The notes below the pieces were generated by a model. It saw only the letters and a list, made by a program, of their open reading frames with translations. It was not told the DNA's origin and searched no databases. Of a stretch of DNA of 13,788 nucleotides, positions 6,638-12,968 are shown piece after piece. Each line of letters begins with the position of its first letter. Position 1 is the first letter of the stretch. The position numbers were made by a program, and so were the translations under genes. The stretch covers positions 1 through 13,788 of the forward strand of contig DASZYR010000254.1 in assembly GCA_035545255.1 (NCBI GenBank), in the 5' to 3' direction. Origin of the DNA: Dokdonella_A sp035545255. Its GTDB lineage: Bacteria; Pseudomonadota; Gammaproteobacteria; Xanthomonadales; Rhodanobacteraceae.

Positions 6638-6723
6638 GTCGTCCCGCGAGCGCGGGAACCCGCCGTCGGTGCTTCCGGCGGATCGATGAAAAAGCGCCGG
6701 GTTCCCGCTTTCGCGGGGATGAC
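6638..6723. repeat. inverted pair of REP-like palindromic units upstream of purM
   Basis: Two units of about 25 bases face each other at 6638-6662 and 6698-6723. The right unit, reverse complemented, reads GTCATCCCCGCGAAAGCGGG then AACCCG; the left differs at three bases plus a one-base gap. Each unit folds on itself (CCCGCG-AG-CGCGGG on the left, CCCGC-GAAA-GCGGG on the right). The same family occurs at 12269-12349. It fills much of the gap between the divergent DUF2066 gene and purM, ending 25 bases before the purM -10 element. Confidence 0.8.
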
Positions 6724-6747
6724 CCGGGCCGGGCCCGGATCGTCACC

Positions 6748-6756
6748 TGCTATCAT
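6748..6756 (+). promoter_or_regulatory. extended -10 promoter element of purM
   Basis: TGCTATCAT is a TGn extension followed by a near-consensus -10 hexamer (TATCAT, 6751-6756). No recognisable -35 lies upstream; extended -10 promoters can do without one. The predicted start is near 6763, leaving about 22 bases of leader, with no clear Shine-Dalgarno before ATG 6785. I see no PurR-type operator. Confidence 0.5.
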
Positions 6757-6784
6757 TCGCGGCCCGAAAAAATCGCGCTCGCCG

Positions 6785-7825
6785 ATGTCTTCCACGCATC
6801 CCGAATCCCTGAGCTATCGCTCCGCCGGCGTCGACATCGATGCCGGCAACGCGGTCGTCGAGCGCATCAAGCCGCTGGTCCGGCGCACCTTCCGGCCCGA
6901 AGTCATGGCAGGGCTCGGCGGTTTCGGCGCGCTGTTCGAGCTGGGCGGGCGCTATCGCGATCCCGTGCTGGTCTCCGGCACCGACGGGGTCGGCACCAAG
7001 CTGAAGCTCGCGCAGTCGCTCGGCCGTCACGACACGATCGGCATCGATCTCGTCGCGATGTGCGTCAACGACGTGCTCGTGCAGGGCGCCGAGCCCCTGT
7101 TCTTCCTCGACTACTTCGCGACCGGCAAGCTCGACGTCGACACGACCGTCGCCGTCGTCGGCGGCATCGCGAAAGGCTGCGAGCTCGCCGGCTGCGCGCT
7201 GATCGGCGGCGAGACGGCCGAGATGCCGGACATGTATCCGGCCGGCGAATACGATCTCGCCGGCTTCTCGGTCGGCGCGGTCGAAAAGAGCGCGCTCATC
7301 GACGGCTCCGCGATCAAGGCCGGCGACGCGATCATCGGCATCGCGTCGAGCGGGCCGCATTCGAACGGCTATTCGCTGATCCGCCGCATCGTCGCGCGCG
7401 CCGGCGAGCCTTACGATCTCGATCTCGGCGGCGTCAGGCTCGGCGAGGCGCTGCTCGCGCCGACGACGATCTACGTGAAACCGATTCTCGCGCTCCTGCG
7501 CGAGCACGCCGTGCACGGCATGGCGCACATCACCGGCGGCGGATTGAAGGAGAACATCATCCGCGTCGTGCCCGAGCCGCTCGGCATCGCGATCGACAGC
7601 GCGAGCTGGACGCTGCCGCCGGTGTTCGAGTGGCTGCGCCGCGAAGGACGCGTCGAGCGCGACGAGATGTTCCGAACGTTCAACTGCGGCATCGGCTACG
7701 CGCTGATCGTCGCCGCCGACGCCCGGGAAGCGACGATCGCCGCGCTGGGCAGGCTCGGGCTCGATGCGAAGACGATCGGCGAGGTCGTGCCTTCACGCGG
7801 CGAAGAACGCGTGCATATCGCGTGA
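6785..7825 (+). CDS. purM: phosphoribosylformylglycinamidine cyclo-ligase (AIR synthetase)
   Basis: PurM closes the imidazole ring, converting FGAM and ATP to aminoimidazole ribonucleotide in cytosolic purine synthesis. The 346-residue protein is full length for the family. Hallmarks are LSYRSAGVDIDAGNAVVERIK at the N-terminus, the ATP-binding GTDGVGTKLK (65-74), DLVAMCVNDVLVQGAEPLFFLDY, IGGETAEMPDMY, ASSGPHSNGYSLIR, HITGGGLKENIIRV and MFRTFNCGIGYAL. The frame is open further upstream to 6686, but those residues come from the intergenic palindrome and lie before the -10 box, so ATG 6785 is the start. purN overlaps the end by 4 bases (GTGA), so the two are translationally coupled. Divergent from the DUF2066 gene. 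Confidence 0.97.
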   Translation: MSSTHPESLSYRSAGVDIDAGNAVVERIKPLVRRTFRPEVMAGLGGFGALFELGGRYRDPVLVSGTDGVGTKLKLAQSLGRHDTIGIDLVAMCVNDVLVQGAEPLFFLDYFATGKLDVDTTVAVVGGIAKGCELAGCALIGGETAEMPDMYPAGEYDLAGFSVGAVEKSALIDGSAIKAGDAIIGIASSGPHSNGYSLIRRIVARAGEPYDLDLGGVRLGEALLAPTTIYVKPILALLREHAVHGMAHITGGGLKENIIRVVPEPLGIAIDSASWTLPPVFEWLRREGRVERDEMFRTFNCGIGYALIVAADAREATIAALGRLGLDAKTIGEVVPSRGEERVHIA

Positions 7826-8493
7826 GCGCGCGGCGGTTTCGCGTGGCGGTCCTCGCTTCCGGCCGCGGCACGAATCTAGAGGCACTGATCGAAGCCGAAC
7901 GCACCGGCGCTCCGTTCGAGGTCGCGCTGGTCGCGAGCGACCGCGCCGATTGCGAGGCGCTGCGGCGCGCCGAGCGCGCGGGCATCGAGACGCTCGCGCT
8001 CGACCCTCGTGGCTACGCCGATCGCGCGCGCTTCGATGCCGACCTCTTCTCGCGCATCGCCGCTCACGCACCGGATCTCGTGGTGCTCGCCGGCTTCATG
8101 CGCATCCTCGATCCGGCAGCGCTCGCGCCGTGGATCGGCCGCGCGATCAACATCCATCCTTCGCTGCTGCCGAAGTACCGCGGCCTGCGCACGCACGCGC
8201 GAGCGATCGAGAACGGCGATGCGACGCACGGCGCGAGCGTGCATTTCGTGACGCCCGAGCTCGATGGCGGACCCGTCATCGCGCAGGCCGGGATTTCCGT
8301 GGGCAAGGAAGACACGGCGGCGACGCTCGCCGAGCGATTGCTGCCGCAGGAGCATCGCCTGCTCGTCGCCAGCGTCGGCGAGCTTGCGACCGGGCGTGTC
8401 GCGCTCGACGGGGATCGCGTGCTTCGCGACGGACGCGCATTGAACGCCCCGCTGCAGCTTCACGAAGACGGCTCGCTCGCCCCTGCCGCGTGA
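7822..8493 (+). CDS. purN: phosphoribosylglycinamide formyltransferase
   Basis: PurN transfers a formyl group from 10-formyltetrahydrofolate to GAR, two steps before PurM in the purine pathway. The 223-residue protein has FRVAVLASGRGTNLEALIEA (phosphate-binding N-terminus), LVVLAGFMRIL, the catalytic-site NIHPSLLPKYRG with the conserved Asn-x-His, and HGASVHFVTPELDGGPVIAQ, whose Asp is the family's catalytic aspartate. The start is the GTG inside the purM stop (GTGA); no ATG gives a full N-terminus. The usual order in gammaproteobacteria is purM-purN, and it is kept here. All expected catalytic residues are present. Confidence 0.96.
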   Translation: MSARRFRVAVLASGRGTNLEALIEAERTGAPFEVALVASDRADCEALRRAERAGIETLALDPRGYADRARFDADLFSRIAAHAPDLVVLAGFMRILDPAALAPWIGRAINIHPSLLPKYRGLRTHARAIENGDATHGASVHFVTPELDGGPVIAQAGISVGKEDTAATLAERLLPQEHRLLVASVGELATGRVALDGDRVLRDGRALNAPLQLHEDGSLAPAA

Positions 8494-8548
8494 AGCGGCG
8501 TTCAGCCGCGAGCGGCGACACTCCCGCCGTTCGTTCACGGAGCGAAGC

Positions 8549-9271
8549 ATGAAAGCACGACCGTTCGCGCTCGCCGGGATTCTCTCGATCGCCGCAGTGC
8601 CGTCGATCGCCGCCGCGGCAAGCGACGCGCCGGCACCGTTCAGCGCCGAATACGTCGCATCGCGCAACGGCGAAGCCGTCGGCCGCACGACGCTCGCGCT
8701 CAGCGACAACGGCGACGGCACGTTCACGCTGCGCAGCGAAACGCGAGGCACGTCGGGCCTCGCCAGGCTCGCCGGCATCCATGTCGTCGAGACTTCGCAT
8801 TTCCGCTGGCGCGACGGTCGTCCCGAGGCGATCGATTACGACTATCGCCAGGAAAGCGCGCTGAAAGATCGCACGCGCCACGCCGAATTCGGCTCGGGCG
8901 AAGCGCGCGTCGAGGAAGGCGGCAAGACGTTCCGCTACGCGATCGTGCCGGGGCTCGTCGACCGGCACGCGGTCACGCTCGCGATCGCGAACGACTTGCG
9001 TCGCGGCGCGACGACGTTCGACTACAAGGTCGCGGTCAAGGATCGCGTCGAGGACATGCGCTACGAGCGCGTCGGCGAGGAGAGCGTCGACGTGCCGGCC
9101 GGCACGTTCCAGGCGACGCTGATGCGCCGCGTCGGCGAGCCCGGTTCGGACAGAAAGCGCGTCGCGCGCAGCTGGTTCGCCGAGAAGCTCGGATGGATGC
9201 CGGTCGAGATCGAGCAGACGGACAAGAAGGACACGATCACGCTGAAGCTCGAGGCGGTGCCGAAGCGATAG
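8549..9271 (+). CDS. DUF3108 domain-containing secreted protein
   Basis: This protein of unknown biochemical function has 240 residues. A signal peptide covers about residues 1-24 (MKARPFALAGILSIAAVPSI, then AAAAS). The mature protein is a beta-rich DUF3108 domain: PFSAEYVASRNGEAVGRTTLAL, ETSHFRWRDGRPEAIDYDYR, DYKVAVKDRVEDMRYERVGEESVDVPAGTF-type strands, and the closing WFAEKLGWMPVEIEQTDKKD. The ATG at 8549 has GGAG six bases upstream, the clearest ribosome-binding site in this region. It lies 55 bases after purN, in the position this family normally occupies behind purN in pseudomonads and xanthomonads, probably in the same transcript. Periplasmic or outer-membrane location is likely; the conserved neighbourhood does not reveal the role. 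Confidence 0.86.
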   Translation: MKARPFALAGILSIAAVPSIAAAASDAPAPFSAEYVASRNGEAVGRTTLALSDNGDGTFTLRSETRGTSGLARLAGIHVVETSHFRWRDGRPEAIDYDYRQESALKDRTRHAEFGSGEARVEEGGKTFRYAIVPGLVDRHAVTLAIANDLRRGATTFDYKVAVKDRVEDMRYERVGEESVDVPAGTFQATLMRRVGEPGSDRKRVARSWFAEKLGWMPVEIEQTDKKDTITLKLEAVPKR

Positions 9272-9280
9272 CAGACTTTC

Positions 9281-9388
9281 CCTTCTCCCGCTCGCGGGAG
9301 AAGGTGCCGGCAGGCGGATGAGGGAAGCTTTTGCAGCGTCGAACCACGCTTGCCCTCACCCTACCCTCTCCCGCAATCGGGAGAGAGG
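9281..9388. repeat. head-to-head pair of CTCTCCCGC palindromic repeats between convergent genes
   Basis: The left unit is a hairpin at 9281-9304 (CCTTCTCCCGC, TC, GCGGGAGAAGG) followed by a tail ending GATGAGGG. The right unit is the inverted form, CCCTCACCCTACC then a hairpin at 9366-9385 (CTCTCCCG, CAAT, CGGGAGAG). TGAGGG at 9319-9324 pairs with CCCTCA at 9353-9358, so the whole element is a large imperfect inverted repeat. It fills the 127-base gap between the DUF3108 gene and murA, where no gene is present. It could terminate transcription from both sides. The core is shared with 3308-3335. Confidence 0.82.
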
Positions 9389-9398
9389 AAAGACTGAG

Positions 9399-10658
9399 CT
9401 ATGAGGGAAGCCGCCGGATTCGTGCGCCCAATCCGCCGAGTTTTTCCTCGATGTTCTCGTAGCCGCGATCGATGTGATAGATGCGGTCGACGACCGTGTC
9501 GCCGCGCGCGACGAGCCCGGCCAGCACGAGCGAGGCCGAGGCGCGAAGATCGGTCGCCATCAACGGCGCGCCCGACATCTTCTCGACGCCGCGCACGATC
9601 GCGGCGTTGCCTTCGAGCTGGATGTCGGCGCCGAGGCGCTGCAGCTCGAGCGCATGCATGAAGCGGTTCTCGAAAACGGTCTCGGTGATGACGCCGACGC
9701 CTTCGGCGACGCAGTTGAGCGCGGTGAACTGCGCCTGCATGTCGGTCGGGAACGCCGGATACGGCGCGGTCGTCACGTTGACGGCTTTCGGCCGCTTGCC
9801 GCGCATGTCGAGCTCGATCCAGTCGTCGCCCGTGTTGATGTGCGCGCCGGCGTCCTCGAGCTTGCCCAGCACGGCGTCGAGCGTCTTCGGTCGCGCGCGC
9901 TTGGCGGTGATCCTGCCGCCGGTGATCGCTCCGGCGACGAGGAACGTGCCGGTCTCGATGCGATCGGGCAGCACTTCGTAGGTCGTGCCGGCGAGACGCT
10001 CGACGCCTTCGATGACGAGCGTCGCGGTGCCCGCGCCTTCGATCTTCGCGCCCATCGCGTTGAGGCAGTTCGCGAGGTCGATGACTTCAGGCTCCTGCGC
10101 CGCGTTCTCGATGATCGTCGTGCCGTGGGCGAGCGCGGCGGCCATCATGATGTTCTCGGTGCCGGTGACGGTGATGAGGTCGAGCTGGATGCGCGCGCCC
10201 TTGAGCCGCTTCGCTCGCGCCTTGATGTAGCCGTTCTCGACCGAGACCTCGGCACCGAGCGCCTGCAGGCCCTTGAGATGCAGGTCCACCGGCCGCGAGC
10301 CGATCGCGCAGCCGCCAGGCAGCGAGACGTCGGCCTCGCCGAAGCGCGCGACGAGCGGTCCCAGCACGAGGATCGACGCGCGCATCGTCTTGACGAGATC
10401 GTACGGCGCGAAATAGCGCTTGGCGGGCCTGGGATCGACATGGATCTTCATGCGCTCGTCGATCACGAGCTCGACGCCCATCTGGCCGAGCAGTTCCATC
10501 GTCGTCGTGACGTCATGGAGATGCGGCACGTTGCCGATCGTCACGGGCTCATCCGCAAGCAGGCACGCGGCCAGGATCGGCAGCACGGCGTTCTTCGCGC
10601 CGGAGACCCACACGTCGCCGGTGAGGGGTTCACCGCCGTTGATGACGATTTTGGCCAT
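9399..10658 (-). CDS. murA: UDP-N-acetylglucosamine 1-carboxyvinyltransferase MurA
   Basis: MurA transfers enolpyruvate from PEP to UDP-GlcNAc, the first committed step of de novo UDP-MurNAc and peptidoglycan synthesis in the cytosol, and is the target of fosfomycin. The 419-residue protein is complete: SGAKNAVLPILAACLL near the N-terminus with the conserved Lys-Asn, PYDLVKTMRASILVLGPL, the active-site loop LPGGCAIGSRPVDLH with Cys117 (the fosfomycin-reactive residue; resistant orthologues have Asp), ITVTGTENIMMAA, PDRIETGTFLVA, PYPAFPTDMQAQF and TDLRASASLVLAG. The ATG at 10658 has no strong ribosome-binding site. It follows bolA by 65 bases on the same strand, the usual ibaG-murA pairing, separated here by a heptad-repeat hairpin. 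Confidence 0.97.
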   Translation of the reverse strand: MAKIVINGGEPLTGDVWVSGAKNAVLPILAACLLADEPVTIGNVPHLHDVTTTMELLGQMGVELVIDERMKIHVDPRPAKRYFAPYDLVKTMRASILVLGPLVARFGEADVSLPGGCAIGSRPVDLHLKGLQALGAEVSVENGYIKARAKRLKGARIQLDLITVTGTENIMMAAALAHGTTIIENAAQEPEVIDLANCLNAMGAKIEGAGTATLVIEGVERLAGTTYEVLPDRIETGTFLVAGAITGGRITAKRARPKTLDAVLGKLEDAGAHINTGDDWIELDMRGKRPKAVNVTTAPYPAFPTDMQAQFTALNCVAEGVGVITETVFENRFMHALELQRLGADIQLEGNAAIVRGVEKMSGAPLMATDLRASASLVLAGLVARGDTVVDRIYHIDRGYENIEEKLGGLGARIRRLPS

Positions 10659-10684
10659 TGCTCAGGAGTGGAGAAGGAAGAATC

Positions 10685-10732
10685 GGGAATGGGGGGATCG
10701 AACGATTCCCCATTCCCCATTCCCTATTCCCG
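10685..10732. repeat. heptad ATTCCCC repeat with hairpin, between bolA and murA
   Basis: Four head-to-tail 7-base units run 10705-10732 (ATTCCCC, ATTCCCC, ATTCCCT, ATTCCCG). The mirror GGGAATGGGG at 10685-10694 pairs with CCCCATTCCC at 10708-10717, and the inner ATCG-AA-CGAT extends the stem to about 14 pairs. On the minus strand the third unit supplies the TAG stop of bolA. The hairpin would lie in the bolA-murA mRNA and could affect termination or stability. Low-complexity units of this kind can vary in copy number. Confidence 0.8.
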
Positions 10733-10963
10733 CTTTCCAGCCTCCTCGGGAGTCAACGTACGAAGCGACAGCGCGTGGATCGCGCCGCCCATGAGATCGC
10801 CGAGCGTCGCGTAGACCATGCGGTGGCGCGCCAGAGGCAGCTTGCCGGCGAACGAGGAGCTGACGACGAGCGCCTCGAAGTGGACGCCGTCGGCGCCGCT
10901 GACTTCGACGCGGGCGTCGGGAAAGCCTTTGCGGATCAGATCCTGGAGAGTCGTCGTGTCCAT
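10724..10963 (-). CDS. BolA/IbaG family protein
   Basis: This is a 79-residue BolA-type protein of the class found next to murA (IbaG in E. coli). The family partners monothiol glutaredoxins in [2Fe-2S] handling and acid or envelope stress. Signatures are LIRKGFPDARVEVSGADGVHFEALVVSS-type strands, FAGKLPLARHRMVYATLGDLM with the conserved C-terminal His and Arg, and IHALSLRTLTPEE. The ATG at 10963 gives the standard length; the frame stays open upstream to 11110, but that Pro/Arg-rich stretch is unlike the family. The last codons (GKRE, then TAG) are read through the heptad repeat, so the C-terminus is repeat-derived. murA is 65 bases downstream on the same strand. Divergent from kdsD. Confidence 0.92.
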   Translation of the reverse strand: MDTTTLQDLIRKGFPDARVEVSGADGVHFEALVVSSSFAGKLPLARHRMVYATLGDLMGGAIHALSLRTLTPEEAGKRE

Positions 10964-11033
10964 TTCCTGCCTGGAAGGAGGCTTGTCCGGGGCCGGTGGC
11001 GGAAATCCCGCCCGGCTTGCGACGCTCGCGCCG

Positions 11034-11048
11034 TCCTGACCGTCAGGA
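11034..11048. promoter_or_regulatory. 15-bp perfect dyad in the bolA-kdsD divergent region
   Basis: TCCTGAC-C-GTCAGGA has two perfect 7-base arms around one base. A single-base loop cannot fold as an RNA hairpin, so protein binding is the likelier use. It lies 71 bases upstream of the bolA start and about 67 upstream of the kdsD -10 box, a position from which a regulator could affect either gene. No regulator is identifiable from the sequence. Confidence 0.35.
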
Positions 11049-11114
11049 AGTCTCTCGCGAAGCAACCCCGCGCCGCCTCGGGCGCCTGACGGGGCGAAAT
11101 CCGGTGCCAACCGT

Positions 11115-11120
11115 TACAAT
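11115..11120 (+). promoter_or_regulatory. putative -10 box of kdsD
   Basis: TACAAT is close to consensus, with a predicted start near 11127. No good -35 is present at 16-18 bases. Start 11131 would make the message nearly leaderless; start 11206 gives a leader of about 79 bases. Confidence 0.45.
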
Positions 11121-11205
11121 GGGGCGGCGAATGGTACTCAAAATCCTGCGGCGCAGAAATCAGGAGTTCGCCGATCTCGCGTCTTCCTACCAGGATTCCG
11201 TCCGG

Positions 11206-12228
11206 ATGAACGCCCAGATGCAAGCCGCCACCCTGCCGCTCGGCAACCCGCTCCTCGACGGCGCCAAGCTCGTGCGAAGCGCGCGCGCGGTCATCGCGAC
11301 CGAGGCGCGGGCGATCGAGGTGCTGCATGACCGCATCGACGGCCGCTTCCTGCGCGCCTGCCAGCTGATGTTCGAGTGCGCGGGCCGCGTCGTCGTCTCC
11401 GGCATGGGCAAGTCCGGCCACATCGCGCGCAAGATCGCGGCGACGCTGGCCTCGACCGGCACGCCGTCGTTCTTCGTGCACCCCGGCGAGGCGAGCCACG
11501 GCGATCTCGGCATGATCACGCCGAAGGATGTCGTCCTGGCGCTCTCGAACTCGGGCGAGACGGACGAATTGCTGACGATCCTGCCGCTGATCAAGCGCCA
11601 GGGCATTCCGCTGATCGTCATGAGCGGCAACGGCGAATCCTCGCTCGCACGGCTCGCCGACGTGCATCTCGACACGAGCGTGCCGGCCGAGGCCTGCCCG
11701 CTCGGACTCGCGCCGACCGCGAGCACGACCGCGACGCTCGTGATGGGCGATGCGCTCGCGATCGCGCTGCTCGAGGCGCGCGGCTTCACCGACGAGGATT
11801 TCGCGCGCTCGCATCCGGCCGGGAGCCTCGGCCGCCAGCTGCTGGTCAAGATCAGCGACATCATGCATGGCGGCGAGAAGATCCCCGCCGTAGGCCCCGA
11901 CGCGTCGCTGACCGAAGCGCTCGTCGAGATGACGCGCAAGGGCCTCGGCATGACCGCGATCGTCGACGGCGAGAGCCGCCTGCTCGGCGTCTTCACCGAC
12001 GGCGACCTGCGCCGCGCGGTCGACAACGACGACATCGACCTTCGCGCGACGCCGGTCACGCAGCTCATGACCGCGCAGCCGAAGACGATCGTCGCCGACA
12101 AGCTCGCGATCGAGGCGGCGCGGCTCATGGAAGCGCACAAGATCCATGCGCTGCTCGTCGTCGACGGCGAGAATCGCGTGGTCGGGGCGCTCAACATCCA
12201 CGACCTGCTGCGCGCTCGCGTCGTCTGA
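11206..12228 (+). CDS. kdsD: D-arabinose-5-phosphate isomerase (KpsF/KdsD)
   Basis: KdsD interconverts ribulose-5-phosphate and arabinose-5-phosphate, the first step of Kdo synthesis for LPS. From this start it has 340 residues. The SIS domain runs about 40-175 with GMGKSGHIARKIAATLASTG (66-85), FFVHPGEASHGDLGM and SNSGETDE, then EACPLGLAPTASTTATLVMG. ARSHPAGSLGR carries the family's catalytic-site His. Two CBS domains follow (from about 209), ending VGALNIHDLLRARVV, the typical C-terminus. Starts at 11131 and 11218 are also in frame. I chose 11206 because AGGA lies ten bases upstream and codons 11131-11205 (GTA, AAA, AGA, TCT) are unlike the rest of the gene; the region homologous to E. coli KdsD begins only near residue 17. 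It heads the Kdo/Lpt cluster and is separated from kdsC by a REP-like element. Confidence 0.95.
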   Translation: MNAQMQAATLPLGNPLLDGAKLVRSARAVIATEARAIEVLHDRIDGRFLRACQLMFECAGRVVVSGMGKSGHIARKIAATLASTGTPSFFVHPGEASHGDLGMITPKDVVLALSNSGETDELLTILPLIKRQGIPLIVMSGNGESSLARLADVHLDTSVPAEACPLGLAPTASTTATLVMGDALAIALLEARGFTDEDFARSHPAGSLGRQLLVKISDIMHGGEKIPAVGPDASLTEALVEMTRKGLGMTAIVDGESRLLGVFTDGDLRRAVDNDDIDLRATPVTQLMTAQPKTIVADKLAIEAARLMEAHKIHALLVVDGENRVVGALNIHDLLRARVV

Positions 12229-12268
12229 CGCGACGGCCTGCCGCCCGACGCACCTCGTCTCGACTCGA

Positions 12269-12349
12269 CGTCATGCCCGCGAAAGCGGGAATCCATGGTG
12301 CTTTTCGCCGCGTGATGCACGGTGGATTCCCGCTTTCGCGGGAATGACG
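12269..12349. repeat. 81-bp REP-like inverted repeat between kdsD and kdsC
   Basis: Two 33-base arms (12269-12301 and 12317-12349) match in inverted orientation at 30 of 33 positions around a 15-base spacer. Each arm holds the mini-hairpin CCCGC-GAAA-GCGGG, a GNRA-type tetraloop in RNA. The ends are CGTCAT and ATGACG. This is the same unit as at 6638-6723. It may weaken read-through or stabilise kdsD mRNA. The whole kdsD-kdsC gap (12229-12412) holds only this element and the kdsC promoter. Confidence 0.88.
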
Positions 12350-12400
12350 GATTGAAGGCAGCACGCCGGTCCACGGAACGTCCCAGCCACGCCGCAGCTC

Positions 12401-12406
12401 TATAAT
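12401..12406 (+). promoter_or_regulatory. consensus -10 box of kdsC, probable leaderless transcript
   Basis: A perfect TATAAT ends six bases before the ATG at 12413. With the usual distance from -10 to start point, transcription begins at or next to the A of the start codon. No -35 consensus and no Shine-Dalgarno are present. It lies downstream of the REP-like element, so kdsC-lptCA would have its own promoter. Confidence 0.6.
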
Positions 12407-12412
12407 CCCCGC

Positions 12413-12958
12413 ATGCTCCCGAACGACCTCCCCGCCGACATCCGCGACCGCGCCGCGCGCGTCAAGCTCGTGGTCTTCGACGTCGACGGCGTGCTGACCG
12501 ACGGCAAGCTCGTTTATGCCGAAGACGGCCACGAGCTGAAGGCGTTCCACGTTCATGACGGGCTCGGGCTGAAGCGCCTGCTCGCCAATCACGTCGAAGT
12601 CGCCGTCATCACGGCACGGCTCAGCATGATCGTGACCGAGCGCATGGCCGATCTCGGCGTCGCGCACGTCTATCAGGGACAGGACGACAAGCTCGCCTGC
12701 TTCGAGCAGCTTCTGAACGCATTGAAGCTCGATGCGGACGAGACGGCCTACGTCGGCGACGACCTGCCCGATCTCGCGGTCATGCATCGCGTCGGATTCT
12801 CGATCGCCGTCGCGAACGCACACCCGTGGGTGCGCGAGCGGGCGCACTGGCGCACGCGCCTTGCTGGCGGCGCCGGCGCGGCGCGCGAAGTCGCCGACCT
12901 GATTCTCGCCGCGCAAGGCAGGGCCGAATCCGAGCTCGCCGCGTTCGAGCGCCGGTAA
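12413..12958 (+). CDS. kdsC: 3-deoxy-D-manno-octulosonate 8-phosphate phosphatase KdsC
   Basis: KdsC removes the phosphate from Kdo-8-phosphate, giving free Kdo for CMP activation. It is a 181-residue HAD-superfamily enzyme of the cap-less, tetrameric type. Motif I is FDVDGVLTDG with nucleophile Asp23 and acid/base Asp25. Motif II reads ITARLS (66-71) where the family norm is ITGR, so Gly68 is Ala. Motif III Lys93 lies in GQDDKLACF, and motif IV is YVGDDLPDLAVM (Asp116, Asp117, Asp120). RIAGG-type sequence near the C-terminus appears as RLAGGAGAAREVADLIL. ATG 12413 is the only start that keeps the first beta strand, and TATAAT lies six bases upstream. lptC follows after 10 bases in the conserved kdsC-lptC order. 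Confidence 0.95.
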   Translation: MLPNDLPADIRDRAARVKLVVFDVDGVLTDGKLVYAEDGHELKAFHVHDGLGLKRLLANHVEVAVITARLSMIVTERMADLGVAHVYQGQDDKLACFEQLLNALKLDADETAYVGDDLPDLAVMHRVGFSIAVANAHPWVRERAHWRTRLAGGAGAAREVADLILAAQGRAESELAAFERR

Positions 12959-12968
12959 TGGCGGCGCG

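Noticed and set aside
6603..6689. 28-codon GTG frame after a GGGGAG sequence upstream of purM
   Set aside because: It reads mainly repeat sequence, the ribosome-binding spacing is only about 3 bases, and no similarity is recognisable.
9272..9398. CRISPR-like spaced palindromes between the DUF3108 gene and murA
   Set aside because: The units face each other instead of repeating head to tail, with no regular spacers or cas genes. A REP-like inverted pair fits.
9474..10814. 446-residue plus-strand frame opposite murA
   Set aside because: Antisense shadow without a start context. murA on the minus strand is full length with all motifs.
10936..12201. 421-residue minus-strand frame opposite kdsD
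   Set aside because: Arg/Asp-rich shadow. The plus strand has complete SIS and CBS domains.
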